A stretch of 40,435 bases of DNA, taken from an uncultured Oscillospiraceae bacterium (GTDB taxonomy: Bacteria; Bacillota; Clostridia; Oscillospirales; Ruminococcaceae). Below are positions 24,819 through 32,920 of this stretch, in pieces. The first letter of the stretch is position 1; every line of letters starts with the position of its first letter. The position numbers were made by a program, and so were the translations under genes. The stretch spans positions 1-40,435 of the forward strand of contig UQDG01000021.1 of NCBI GenBank assembly GCA_900539695.1. Direction: 5' to 3'. Under the pieces are notes generated by a model that worked only from the letters and a program-made list of their open reading frames with translations, did no database searches and had not been told where the DNA came from.

Positions 24819-26045
24819 ATGGAAAACTTCAAGCTGATCCCCGGCGGCATCTGTGCACCCGCCGGTTTCTCCGCCGCCGGTGTGCATTGCGGCATCCGGC
24901 ATAACCATTCCAAGCTGGACCTGGCACTTATCAAGGCGGACGTCCGCTGCGCCGGTGCCGGCTGCTACACCACCAACAAGGTCTACGGTGCGCCCATCAC
25001 GGTGGATCGCGAGCATCTCAAGGACGGCTACGCCCAGGCTATCGTGGTCAACAGCGGCAACGCTAATACCTGCGCCCCCAACGGCATTGAGTTGGCCAAG
25101 GAGACCTGCGAGATCGTCGCCAAGGAGCTGGGCATCAGCGCCGACGACGTGCTGCCCTCCTCCACCGGCGTCATCGGCCAGGCCATGAGCATTGAGCCGT
25201 TTGCCAAGGGCATCCCAGAGGCCGCCGCCAAGCTGGCCGCCACCGAGGCTGGCAGCCACGACGCTGCCACCGCCATTATGACCACCGACACCCATTCTAA
25301 AGAGGTGTCCATCGAATTCACCATCGGCGGCAAGACCTGCCGCATGGGCGCCATTGCCAAGGGCTCCGGCATGATCCACCCCAACATGGCCACCATGCTG
25401 CTCTTCATCACCACCGACGCCAAGGTCGAGCCCGCTGTGCTGCAGGCTGCCCTGTCCAGCGTGGTGCCCGCCACCTTCAACCAGATCTCTGTGGACGGCG
25501 ACACCTCCACCAACGACACCGTGCTGCTGCTGGCCAGCGGCCTGTCCGGCGCCGAGGTCCAGCCCGGCACCGCTGACTATGACACCTTTGTTGCAGCCCT
25601 GACCCAGGTAGCCGAGCAACTCAGCCGTGAATTGGCCGGTGACGGCGAAGGCGCTACCAAGCTGCTGGAGTGCATCGTGACCGGCGCGCCCGATCTGCTG
25701 ACCGCCCGCGCTGTCTCCAAGAGCGTCATCCACTCCGCCCTGTTCAAGGCCGCCATGTTTGGCGAGGATGCCAACTGGGGTCGTGTGCTCTGTGCCATCG
25801 GCTACACCCCCGGCGACTTCGACATTAGCAAGACGGCCGTTCGCCTCAAGAGCAAGGCCGGAGAGGTCTTTGTCTGCGAGAACGCCGCCTACCACCCCTA
25901 CAGCGAGGACGAGGCCGCCAAAGTGCTGAAAGAGGACGAGATCCAGATCCTGGTCGACCTGGGCAGCGGCGACTTTACCGCTAAGGCCTGGGGCTGCGAC
26001 CTGACCTACGATTACGTAAAGATCAACGGCGACTACCGCACCTGA
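24819..26045 (+). CDS. argJ: Bifunctional glutamate N-acetyltransferase / ornithine acetyltransferase
   Basis: Recycles the acetyl group from N-acetylornithine to glutamate, and possibly primes the cycle from acetyl-CoA. 408 residues. The self-cleavage motif MIHPNMATMLLF, with A191|T192, yields the two chains and the N-terminal Thr nucleophile. Other hallmarks are AIVVNSGNANTC, SSTGVIG and NQISVDGDTSTNDTVLL. No argE was seen, consistent with a cyclic pathway. Whether it is mono- or bifunctional cannot be told from sequence. Confidence 0.96.
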   Translation: MENFKLIPGGICAPAGFSAAGVHCGIRHNHSKLDLALIKADVRCAGAGCYTTNKVYGAPITVDREHLKDGYAQAIVVNSGNANTCAPNGIELAKETCEIVAKELGISADDVLPSSTGVIGQAMSIEPFAKGIPEAAAKLAATEAGSHDAATAIMTTDTHSKEVSIEFTIGGKTCRMGAIAKGSGMIHPNMATMLLFITTDAKVEPAVLQAALSSVVPATFNQISVDGDTSTNDTVLLLASGLSGAEVQPGTADYDTFVAALTQVAEQLSRELAGDGEGATKLLECIVTGAPDLLTARAVSKSVIHSALFKAAMFGEDANWGRVLCAIGYTPGDFDISKTAVRLKSKAGEVFVCENAAYHPYSEDEAAKVLKEDEIQILVDLGSGDFTAKAWGCDLTYDYVKINGDYRT

Positions 26046-26074
26046 TACAGGCCGGGGACGGGGGAGAACGTGCA

Positions 26075-26929
26075 ATGAAAAATGAAGAGATGGCGCTGCT
26101 TTTCAGCGAAGCTACGCCCTATATCCAAAAATACCACGGCAAAACGCTTGTCATCAAGTACGGCGGCAACGCTATGGTCAACGATGAGCTGAAACTGGCC
26201 GTCATGAACGACCTGGTCACCCTGACCCTGTTGGGCGTGCGGGTGGTGCTGGTCCACGGCGGCGGACCGGCCATCAACAAGATGCTGGCCCGCGTGGGCA
26301 AGGAGTCCAAGTTTGTGGGCGGCCTGCGCTACACCGATGAGGAGACCATGGGCATCGTACAGCAGGTGCTGGCGGGCCAGGTCAACAAGGACCTCGTTGC
26401 CCTGCTGAAAGGCCGCGGTGTCGGCCTGTGCGGCATGGACGGCCACACCATCACCTGCAGCCGCAAGTCCGATGTGGACTTGGGCTATGTGGGCGAGATC
26501 GAAAAGGTGGATACCACGCTGATCGAGCATCTGCTGGCCGACAGCTTCATCCCGGTCATTGCCACCGTCGGCATGGACGACAACGGCATCCCCTACAACA
26601 TCAACGCCGACACGGCTGCGGCGGAGATCGCCATCGCCCTGCATGCAGAAAAACTCGTCAGCATGACGGATATTGTCGGTCTGCTCTATGACAAGAACGA
26701 TGAATCCACCCTGATCCCCGAGGTCGAAGTCTCCGAGATCGAGGGCTACAAGGCGGCCGGTGTCATTGTCGGCGGCATGCTGCCCAAGATCGAAGGTATG
26801 GCCGACGCCATTTATGAAGGCGTACACGAGGCCGTTATCATCGACGGCCGTGTGCCCCATTCCATCCTGCTGGAAATGTTCAGTGACCGCGGCGCCGGTA
26901 CCATGTTCTACCGCCGCGGCAACCATTAA
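26075..26929 (+). CDS. argB: Acetylglutamate kinase
   Basis: Phosphorylates N-acetylglutamate, usually the arginine-feedback step. 284 residues of the amino acid kinase fold: KYGGNAMVND (ATP phosphate binding), VLVHGGGPAINKML, YNINADTAAAEIAIALHAEK and GGMLPKIEGMADAI. The N-terminal MALLFSEATPYIQKYHGKT extension resembles the helix found in arginine-sensitive hexameric enzymes, so feedback inhibition is plausible. Confidence 0.96.
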   Translation: MKNEEMALLFSEATPYIQKYHGKTLVIKYGGNAMVNDELKLAVMNDLVTLTLLGVRVVLVHGGGPAINKMLARVGKESKFVGGLRYTDEETMGIVQQVLAGQVNKDLVALLKGRGVGLCGMDGHTITCSRKSDVDLGYVGEIEKVDTTLIEHLLADSFIPVIATVGMDDNGIPYNINADTAAAEIAIALHAEKLVSMTDIVGLLYDKNDESTLIPEVEVSEIEGYKAAGVIVGGMLPKIEGMADAIYEGVHEAVIIDGRVPHSILLEMFSDRGAGTMFYRRGNH

Positions 26930-26941
26930 GGAGGGTACGCC

Positions 26942-28120
26942 ATGCAAACCGAAAAAGTCATCAAACGCGATAACAAGTACGTTCTGCACACCTACGCCCG
27001 CAGCCGGGTCGTGCTGGCCGAGGGCCACGGCATGACCGCCGCCGACCCCGAGGGCAAGCGCTATCTGGATTTCACCTCCGGCATCGGCGTCAACTCGCTG
27101 GGCTACTGTCACCCCGCTTGGGTGCAGGCCGTCTGCGACCAGGCCGCCACCCTGCAGCACACCTCCAACCTGTACTACACGGCCCCCTGCGGCAAGCTGG
27201 CTAAAAAGCTGTGCCGCCGCACCGGCATGGATGCCGTTTTCTTTGGCAACTCCGGTGCCGAGGCCAACGAGGGCGCCATCAAGGCCGCCCGCAAATATTC
27301 TACTGATACTTATGGTGCTGCCCGCAACAAGGTCATCACGCTGGTAAACTCTTTCCACGGCCGCACGCTGGCCACCCTGACCGCCACCGGCCAGGATGTG
27401 TTCCACCAATATTTCGGACCGTTCCCCGGCAACTTTGCCTATGTACCCGCCGGTGATTTTTCCGCCCTGCGGGATGCTGCCGAAGACACCGTCTGCGCCG
27501 TCATGCTGGAGTTGGTCCAGGGAGAAGGCGGCGTGGTGGCGCTGGATGCCGACTACGTGGCCAAGGTGGCCGAGTTCTGCAAAAAGCGCGACCTGGTGCT
27601 CATCGTGGACGAGGTACAGACCGGCGTAGGCCGCACCGGCAAGTTCCTGGCCTGTGAGCATTTTGACCTGCACCCGGACATCGTCACACTGGCCAAGGGC
27701 CTGGGCGGCGGCCTGCCCATCGGCGCCGTGCTGATGACCGCCAAGGTTGCCGAGCATATGGGTCCCGGCACCCACGGTTCCACTTTCGGCGGCAACCCGG
27801 TGGTCTGCGCCGGTGCGCTGGCCGTGCTGGATGCCATGGACGAAGCCTTTATGGATAACGTGCTGACCCAGGCCGCCCGCCTGCGCACAGGCCTCAAGAC
27901 CCTGCCCCATGTTACCGAGGTCAGCGGCCTGGGCCTGATGGTAGGCATCGCCTTTGAGGACGGCATCAAGGCCGCCGATGTCCGCGCCGCCTGCGAGAAA
28001 GAGGGCTTGCTGGTGCTGACGGCCAAGACCCGCCTGCGCCTGCTGCCGCCGCTGATTTTGACCGAGACCGATGTTGACACCGCGCTGGACACCCTGCGTA
28101 CTGTTCTGGAGAAGTTCTGA
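26942..28120 (+). CDS. argD: Acetylornithine aminotransferase
   Basis: PLP-dependent conversion of N-acetylglutamate semialdehyde to N-acetylornithine with glutamate. 392 residues. Conserved blocks are FTSGIGVNSLGYCHPAW, FFGNSGAEANEGAIKAARK, NSFHGRTLATL, VDEVQTGVGRTGKFLACEHF and the PLP lysine K252 in LAKGLGGGLPIGA. GGAGGG precedes ATG 26942. Its TGA stop shares one base with the argF start (TGATG). Confidence 0.96.
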   Translation: MQTEKVIKRDNKYVLHTYARSRVVLAEGHGMTAADPEGKRYLDFTSGIGVNSLGYCHPAWVQAVCDQAATLQHTSNLYYTAPCGKLAKKLCRRTGMDAVFFGNSGAEANEGAIKAARKYSTDTYGAARNKVITLVNSFHGRTLATLTATGQDVFHQYFGPFPGNFAYVPAGDFSALRDAAEDTVCAVMLELVQGEGGVVALDADYVAKVAEFCKKRDLVLIVDEVQTGVGRTGKFLACEHFDLHPDIVTLAKGLGGGLPIGAVLMTAKVAEHMGPGTHGSTFGGNPVVCAGALAVLDAMDEAFMDNVLTQAARLRTGLKTLPHVTEVSGLGLMVGIAFEDGIKAADVRAACEKEGLLVLTAKTRLRLLPPLILTETDVDTALDTLRTVLEKF

Positions 28121-29031
28121 TGAAACATCTGTTGAAATTGAGCGCCCTGACCCCCAAAGAGATCCTGCACATTCTGGATGTAGCCGACGAGTACAAGCGC
28201 CTGCACAAACAGGGCGTCGACCCCAAGGACCTGCAGGGCAAGGCGGTGGCGCTGATCTTTGCCAAAAATTCCACCCGCACCCGCACCAGTTTAGAGGTGG
28301 GTATCTACCAGATGGGCGGCCTGGGCACCTACCTGAGCGCCAACGACCTGCAGACCGCCCGCGGCGAGCCTGTGCAGGACACCGCCCGCGCCCTGGGACG
28401 GTACTATGATGCCATCGTCTGCCGCACCTACAAGCAGACCACGCTGGACGCCATGGCCCAGTACAGCGGCGTGCCGGTGATCTCCGGCATGACGGATTAC
28501 GCCCACCCGCTGCAAGTCTTGACCGACCTGATGACCGTGCGGGAACGCAAGGGCAGGCTGGCTGGGCTGCGCGCCGGGTTCATCGGTGATGGCTACAACA
28601 TGGCCAACAGCATGATCGTGGGTTGTCTGGCCGTGGGCATGACGGTGACGGTGGCCTGCCCGCCCCACTACCGCCCCGCCGCCGATGTGCTGATGCTGGC
28701 GAAAACCTACGGTGATAAGTTCAAGCTGGTCACCGATCCGGACGAGGCCGCCCGCGATGCCGATGTGCTGTTCACCGATGTGTGGGTCAGTATGGGCATG
28801 GAGCGCGAGGTGGAGCAGCGCCGCCGGGATTTCCACGGGTTTACGCTGGATGCCGCCCGCATGGCGCTGGCCAAGCCGGACTGCATGATCCAGCATCCGC
28901 TGCCCGCCCACCGTGGCGAGGAGATCACCGCCGAAGTTCTGGAAGCCCACGCCAACGAAATTTTCGACGAAGCCGAGAACCGCATCTACGTAGAGAAGGC
29001 TGTGCTGGCGATTTTACTGGCCGGGAAATAA
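28120..29031 (+). CDS. argF: Ornithine carbamoyltransferase (with HPLP instead of HCLP)
   Basis: Makes citrulline from ornithine and carbamoyl phosphate. 303 residues. The carbamoyl-phosphate loop is FAKNSTRTRTSLE (S51-T54), and the ornithine-side SMG loop is DVWVSMGMERE, which marks an OTC rather than an ATCase. The usual HCLP ornithine/carbamoyl contact motif reads QHPLPAHRGEE: P260 replaces the cysteine. In operon with all other arg genes and translationally coupled to argD, so an OTC role is by far the best reading; altered kinetics are possible. The operon ends with a strong terminator 64 bp later. Confidence 0.93.
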   Translation: MKHLLKLSALTPKEILHILDVADEYKRLHKQGVDPKDLQGKAVALIFAKNSTRTRTSLEVGIYQMGGLGTYLSANDLQTARGEPVQDTARALGRYYDAIVCRTYKQTTLDAMAQYSGVPVISGMTDYAHPLQVLTDLMTVRERKGRLAGLRAGFIGDGYNMANSMIVGCLAVGMTVTVACPPHYRPAADVLMLAKTYGDKFKLVTDPDEAARDADVLFTDVWVSMGMEREVEQRRRDFHGFTLDAARMALAKPDCMIQHPLPAHRGEEITAEVLEAHANEIFDEAENRIYVEKAVLAILLAGK

Positions 29032-29037
29032 GCTGAT

Positions 29038-29078
29038 CTTCTTTCTTTGAAAAGAAAGAAGCAAAGAAACTTTCAATA
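29038..29078. repeat. Dispersed hairpin repeat, copy B
   Basis: CTTTCTTTGAAAAGAAAG followed by AAGCAAAGAAACTTTCAATA; inverted relative to copy A at 19073-19112, between the argF stop and its terminator. Confidence 0.75.
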
Positions 29079-29094
29079 AAAATAAATTATCAAC

Positions 29095-29140
29095 AAAACG
29101 GCCCTGCCAAGTGGAAAACCACCGGCAGGGCCGTTTTATA
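29095..29140 (+). terminator. Terminator of the arginine operon
   Basis: AAAACGGCCCTGCC (29095-29108) pairs with GGCAGGGCCGTTTT (29124-29137); an inner GTGG-AAAA-CCAC stem sits at the tip; T/A-rich tail. It could act in both directions. Confidence 0.93.
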
Positions 29141-29204
29141 TTTTCCTTATATCTTCTTTACGGCGAGCCAAATTAAAGTTTCTTTGGTAACTTTCTTTTC
29201 CTAA

Positions 29205-29376
29205 GGCAATACCGCATAATTCTAAGTGCCGATACGGCGAGCGAGGTGCGGCAGCTGCTAAGCCAAAAGCGCAGATAATACTTTGTGTATTATCGAGCAT
29301 TTTGGCAACGCAGATGCCGTGCCGCAGCCGCCGGAGCGGTGCTTAAGCCGTCAGGCGGGAATTGTGCGGTATTGCC
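29205..29376. mobile_element. 172-bp palindromic MITE-like element, copy 2
   Basis: The same 172-bp element as at 11199-11370 in opposite orientation, with the same length and 3 differences by my alignment. Flanked by CTAA on both sides (29201-29204 and 29377-29380). Removing the element and one CTAA restores a hairpin GTAACTTTCTT-TTCC-TAAGAAAGTTAC, which is the 3' hairpin of the adjacent ECF gene and a copy of the dispersed repeat. The stop codon of that gene lies 10 bp beyond the element. Confidence 0.9.
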
Positions 29377-29385
29377 CTAAGAAAG

Positions 29386-29910
29386 TTACGCGCAGATCTT
29401 TTCAAAGCGCTGGGCGAGGTTGCGGGAGAAGCAGAGGACCATGCCCATCACAGCGCCGATGCCAGCCTGCAAAATTTCAAACGGCAGCTTGATGATGGCG
29501 TACTCCGGCGTGCTGTAGACAAAGGCACGGCCCAGCGTGTAGCCAATGACCATGATAATAGCCCCCAGCACCACGCCGATGCCCGCGCCCAGGGCCTTTT
29601 TCTCTTTGAACAGGTTGTGGGCGCATAGCGAAACAACGACAGCCTCCAGACCATGGGACGCCAGTGAGACGAACATCGGGGCAGGGTAGAAGAAGAAATC
29701 CCCCAGGAACGCGCCGACACCGCCCACGATAAACGCGCCCAGCGGGTCCAGCAGGATGGCCGCCGTGCAGATGACGATGTCGTTCAGGTAGAGATGCCCG
29801 CCCGGCACCGGGATGCTGAAGGAGCTGAGTACCACATTCATGGCCATCAGCACCGCTACCATCGTCAGCCACAGTACAGGCTTCTTTTTGATCAGGTTGT
29901 ATCCGTTCAT
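29386..29910 (-). CDS. ECF transporter S component (substrate unknown), first of two
   Basis: 174-residue integral membrane substrate-binding subunit of an energy-coupling-factor vitamin/micronutrient importer. About six hydrophobic segments: WLTMVAVLMAMNVVLSSF, DIVICTAAILLDPLGAFIVG, LGDFFFYPAPMFVSLASHGL and others. The pattern (LGAFIVGGVGAFLGDFF, ASHGLEAVVVSL) fits the ECF_trnsprt family (PF12822-type). ATG 29910 follows GAGGGGATATAGG; a longer frame from 29946 lacks a ribosome binding site. A promoter TTGATG-16 nt-TATGAT lies upstream (about 29949-29976, minus strand). No ATPase or EcfT gene is adjacent, so it must share a module encoded elsewhere (group II ECF). Confidence 0.85.
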   Translation of the reverse strand: MNGYNLIKKKPVLWLTMVAVLMAMNVVLSSFSIPVPGGHLYLNDIVICTAAILLDPLGAFIVGGVGAFLGDFFFYPAPMFVSLASHGLEAVVVSLCAHNLFKEKKALGAGIGVVLGAIIMVIGYTLGRAFVYSTPEYAIIKLPFEILQAGIGAVMGMVLCFSRNLAQRFEKICA

Positions 29911-30023
29911 TTTCCTATATCCCCTCTCGTTTTGTGGTATAGGCACATCATACGCCTTTTACTGGCACCATCAAAGTGCCAAATTACATCTTTTTTATGG
30001 GACCAGTTTGGCGAATTGCGTGC

Positions 30024-30055
30024 AAAAAAGGCACCCCCGTTTTTGGGGATGCCTT
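30024..30055 (-). terminator. Terminator of the second ECF S component gene
   Basis: On the minus strand AAGGCATCCCC pairs with GGGGGTGCCTT around AAAAC, followed by TTTTTTGC (30029 downwards). Confidence 0.9.
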
Positions 30056-30066
30056 GGGATAGGTTC

Positions 30067-30678
30067 TTAGTTCAGTTTCAGATACTTGCGCACCGGCAGG
30101 GTGACGGCACTGGCCACCACGCCGCAGATCAGCCACTCGATGACGGCCTGCACGCCCACCAGCAGCACGATGAACATAAAGGCGTTGGTAGCGCCCAGGG
30201 TCTGGGCCAGGTTCTGCACGTAATCGCAGTTATAAAAGAACAGTACCAGGAAGCCCATGAAGAACACAGTGTTCAGCACCGGGGTGCAGATGGCACCAAT
30301 GACGCAGCAGAGCTTTTCCTTTTTCGGCATGGCCTTGCGCAGGGCATTGAAGATCAGCGCGGCGCACAGGCCTTCCAGCACGCGGGCCACAAAGCTGACC
30401 ACGAAGGCGCCGAAGGGGTTGACGCTGAACAGAGCAGCGCCCATGGCGCTTTTGCCCTCGACCATCTGGATAAAGCTGGTGGCACCAAAAATTCCACCCA
30501 GGATGGCACCGGCCAGGGGGCCCATCGTCATAGCGCCGATGGCCACCGGTACTGTCAGCAGCGAAGCCGACAGCGGCCCAAGCTGCAGATAGCCCAGCGG
30601 GGTGTAGTTCATCACCAGCAAAATGGCCGCCAGCAGTGCAAGCTGGGTCAGCCAACGGACGTTGGTACGGTTTTTCAT
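30067..30678 (-). CDS. ECF transporter S component (substrate unknown), second of two
   Basis: 203 residues from ATG 30678, with GGAGG 10 nt upstream; a TTG two codons earlier is possible. Membrane protein with about six hydrophobic segments: LTQLALLAAILLVMNYTPLG, LSASLLTVPVAIGAMTMGPL, AILGGIFGATSFIQM and FMFIVLLVGVQAVIEWLICG. The motif LTVPVAIGAMTMGPLAG resembles S components of the pantothenate/uncharacterised ECF group, but the vitamin cannot be assigned. A promoter TTGTAA-17 nt-TATACT (30788-30783 and 30765-30760) gives a leader of about 75 nt with a GC-rich hairpin (GGGCCGCCCGGCCC) that I cannot match to a known riboswitch. Confidence 0.85.
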   Translation of the reverse strand: MKNRTNVRWLTQLALLAAILLVMNYTPLGYLQLGPLSASLLTVPVAIGAMTMGPLAGAILGGIFGATSFIQMVEGKSAMGAALFSVNPFGAFVVSFVARVLEGLCAALIFNALRKAMPKKEKLCCVIGAICTPVLNTVFFMGFLVLFFYNCDYVQNLAQTLGATNAFMFIVLLVGVQAVIEWLICGVVASAVTLPVRKYLKLN

Positions 30679-30826
30679 ATTCAATTTTCCTCCTGCTGCC
30701 GTCTCCTACATCTCGGGAGTACAGCGCAAATGTACGGGCCGGGCGGCCCGCCGTGCAACAGTATACCGCAAAAGTCCTTCGTTTACAAGGGTTTTGGGGG
30801 CAGCCTGATAAATTTTTGACCGCTTT

Positions 30827-30855
30827 TTGACTTTTTTAGGCTGCTATGTTATACT
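30827..30855 (+). promoter_or_regulatory. Promoter of the YitT-like gene
   Basis: TTGACT (30827-30832), a 17-nt spacer, TATACT (30850-30855); divergent from the ECF promoter 40 bp away. Confidence 0.7.
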
Positions 30856-30881
30856 GGTGGCACTTTGTATGTGAGGTGGCT

Positions 30882-31535
30882 ATGCAGTCATTCAAAAAAA
30901 TTGTTTCCGATTTCACGCTGAAACGGCTGTTCTGGCTGGTGCTGGGCACGGCCATTTTGTCCTTCGGCATCCACAACATCCACCAGCGCGCCGCCATTAC
31001 CGAGGGCGGCGTCATCGGCCTGGTGCTGCTGATGAACCACTGGCTGGGCATCCCGGCATCTATCGCCTCGCCGCTGCTGGATTTTGTTTGTTATGCGCTG
31101 GCGTTCAAGTTCCTGGGGCTGAATTTCATCCTGACTGCCGCCGTGGCCAGCGTGAGTCTGGCCGGGTTCTACCGCCTGTGGGAGAGTTTCCCGCCCATGC
31201 TGCCCGACATGACGCCCTGGCCGCTGGCAGCGGCGCTGCTGGGCGGCGTGTTTGTGGGCATCGGCGTGGGGATCATCGTGCGGCAGGGCGGCTCCAGCGG
31301 CGGCGACGATGCCCTGGCGCTGGTCATCCACCAACTGACCGGGTGGAAGCTGGCGCGGTCGTACCTGTTTACCGATCTGGTCGTGCTGGGCGCATCGCTC
31401 TCTTACATCCCGGCGCGGCGCATTGCGTTTTCGCTGGTGACGGTAACGGTCTCCAGCCTGCTCATCGATTGGGTGCAGGGGTTAGGCCATGATGAAAAAA
31501 TCCATGGCAATGACGCCGCAAAAGAGATTGAATAG
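30882..31535 (+). CDS. YitT-family membrane protein lacking the C-terminal DUF2179 domain
   Basis: 217 residues, five to six membrane segments. Family hallmarks are AITEGGVIGLVLLMNHWLGI, VGIGVGIIVRQGGSSGGDDA (the GS-S/T-GG-D block) and TDLVVLGASLSYIPARRIAF. Typical YitT proteins have about 280 residues with a soluble DUF2179 domain at the C-terminus; here the protein stops after the last membrane segment plus a short charged tail. ATG 30882 follows GTGAGGTGG. Function of the family is unknown. The following aldo/keto reductase starts 37 nt later, so the two are probably cotranscribed. Confidence 0.85.
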   Translation: MQSFKKIVSDFTLKRLFWLVLGTAILSFGIHNIHQRAAITEGGVIGLVLLMNHWLGIPASIASPLLDFVCYALAFKFLGLNFILTAAVASVSLAGFYRLWESFPPMLPDMTPWPLAAALLGGVFVGIGVGIIVRQGGSSGGDDALALVIHQLTGWKLARSYLFTDLVVLGASLSYIPARRIAFSLVTVTVSSLLIDWVQGLGHDEKIHGNDAAKEIE

Positions 31536-31572
31536 TGGCATACCATAAATTGATTTAGGGAGGTCCTCTACC

Positions 31573-32562
31573 ATGTATCAAGCTGACCAAAGCCGTTACA
31601 CTGTCCTGCCCTACCGCCGCTGCGGCAGCAGCGGACTGCTGCTGCCTGCCGTCTCGCTGGGGTTGTGGCACAATTTTGGCGATACTGCGCCCTACGAGAA
31701 CATGCGGGCGCTCTGCCGTACCGCCTTTGACCACGGCATCACCCACTTTGACCTGGCCAACAACTACGGCCCGGAACCGGGCGCGGCCGAGACCAACTTT
31801 GGCAAAATTTTGCGGGACGACCTGATGCCCTACCGCGACGAGCTGATCATCTCCACCAAGGCGGGATACACGATGTGGGACGGCCCCTACGGCGATTGGG
31901 GCAGCCGCAAGTACCTGCTGGCCAGCCTGGATCAAAGCCTGCGCCGCATGGGGCTGGACTACGTGGACATTTTCTACCACCACCGCATGGACCCCAAGAC
32001 CCCGTTGGAGGAGACGATGGGCGCACTGGCCCAGGCCGTGCGCAGCGGCAAGGCACTGTATGCAGGTCTGTCCAATTATGACGGCCCAACGCTGGAAAAG
32101 GCCACCGCCATTCTGGACGAGCTGCATGTGCCGTTTGTCATCAACCAGAACCGCTACTCCATCCTGGACCGCACGGTGGAGAAAAACGGCCTGAAAGAGA
32201 CTGCCGCCAAGCTGGGCAAGGGCATCATCACCTTTAGCCCGCTGGCCCAGGGCCGCCTGACCGACCGCTACCTGCATGGCATCCCGGCTGACAGCCGCGT
32301 GCATACCGACGGCCGCTTTTTAAAGGAAAGCGACCTGACGCCCGAACTGCTGGGCCGCATTGCCAAGCTGAACGACCTGGCCGCTGCCCGCGGCCAGACG
32401 TTGGCCGAGATGGCGCTGGCCTGGCTGCTGGCAAAAGAGGAGATCACCAGCGTGCTGGTCGGCGCCTCCCGCCCGAGCCAGATCTTGGACAACATCAAGG
32501 CCGTGGAAAACACCGGCTTTACCGCCGAGGAGCTGGCGGAGATCGACCGGCTGAGCGTGTGA
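31573..32562 (+). CDS. Aldo/keto reductase, YghZ-like
   Basis: NADPH-dependent carbonyl reductase of the AKR superfamily (TIM barrel), 329 residues. The catalytic tetrad is visible: D60 and Y65 in DLANNYGPEPG, K96 in ISTKAGYTMW, and His in DIFYHHRMDP (136/137). The N-terminal YRRCGSSGLLLPAVSLGLWH, the GYTMWDGPYGDWGSRKYL block and the C-terminal VLVGASRPSQILDNI match the E. coli YghZ (L-glyceraldehyde-3-phosphate reductase) subgroup, whose physiological role includes methylglyoxal detoxification. Substrate here is inferred only. Confidence 0.9.
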   Translation: MYQADQSRYTVLPYRRCGSSGLLLPAVSLGLWHNFGDTAPYENMRALCRTAFDHGITHFDLANNYGPEPGAAETNFGKILRDDLMPYRDELIISTKAGYTMWDGPYGDWGSRKYLLASLDQSLRRMGLDYVDIFYHHRMDPKTPLEETMGALAQAVRSGKALYAGLSNYDGPTLEKATAILDELHVPFVINQNRYSILDRTVEKNGLKETAAKLGKGIITFSPLAQGRLTDRYLHGIPADSRVHTDGRFLKESDLTPELLGRIAKLNDLAAARGQTLAEMALAWLLAKEEITSVLVGASRPSQILDNIKAVENTGFTAEELAEIDRLSV

Positions 32563-32752
32563 GAAGCATAAGGCAACAAAAAAGCGCAGCTTCGGCCAAT
32601 GCCGCTTAATTACGCCAAAAAGAAACAAAAACCAACCCGCAGAATTACCCACCAAAGATTCTGCGGGCTGGGCGATCATTTGACAGAAGTTGTACATGGT
32701 GAGCTTTGCAAAGAAGCCGCCCATTCTGCGTCTGTTGTCAAATATTTAGAAG
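32563..32752 (-). other. Structured gene-free stretch, possible small RNA or dispersed repeat
   Basis: No convincing ORF. On the minus strand, an inverted pair ATTTGACA/TGTCAAAT (32743-32736 with 32685-32678) encloses about 50 nt. It is followed by a perfect 10-bp hairpin CCCGCAGAAT/ATTCTGCGGG (32667-32636) and a T-rich tail TTGGTTTTTGTTTCTTTTT, i.e. a good minus-strand terminator without a gene in front of it. This suggests a short minus-strand transcript. It may equally be a repeat common in related genomes; only one copy is in this window. Confidence 0.4.
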
Positions 32753-32800
32753 AACAAATCCCTCTATACCACTTCTTGCGTAGGTATAGAGGGATTTGTT
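32753..32800. terminator. 18-bp hairpin before the DEAD-box gene
   Basis: AACAAATCCCTCTATACC (32753-32770) pairs perfectly with GGTATAGAGGGATTTGTT (32783-32800), followed by TGTTT on the plus strand. A likely terminator for the aldo/keto reductase unit. Confidence 0.75.
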
Positions 32801-32853
32801 TGTTTAACTGAGTGACATTGCTCCCGGAGGAGGCCTTTTTGCGTGTCCCCATC

Positions 32854-32882
32854 TTGCGGCGCATTGCAAAGCCTGTTATAAT
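32854..32882 (+). promoter_or_regulatory. Promoter of the DEAD-box helicase gene
   Basis: TTGCGG (32854-32859), a 17-nt spacer, TATAAT (32877-32882); leader about 32 nt. Confidence 0.7.
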
Positions 32883-32920
32883 AAAAGATAAGTGTAAAAC
32901 AGACGAAAGGCAGTACAAAC

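Noticed and set aside
29205..29376. A tRNA-like or regulatory RNA in the 172-bp palindrome
   Set aside because: Flanking 4-bp duplications and a near-identical second copy at an unrelated locus fit a mobile element better.
32676..32918. An 80-codon minus-strand ORF before the DEAD-box gene
   Set aside because: It runs through an 18-bp terminator hairpin and the helicase promoter, and lacks a ribosome binding site.
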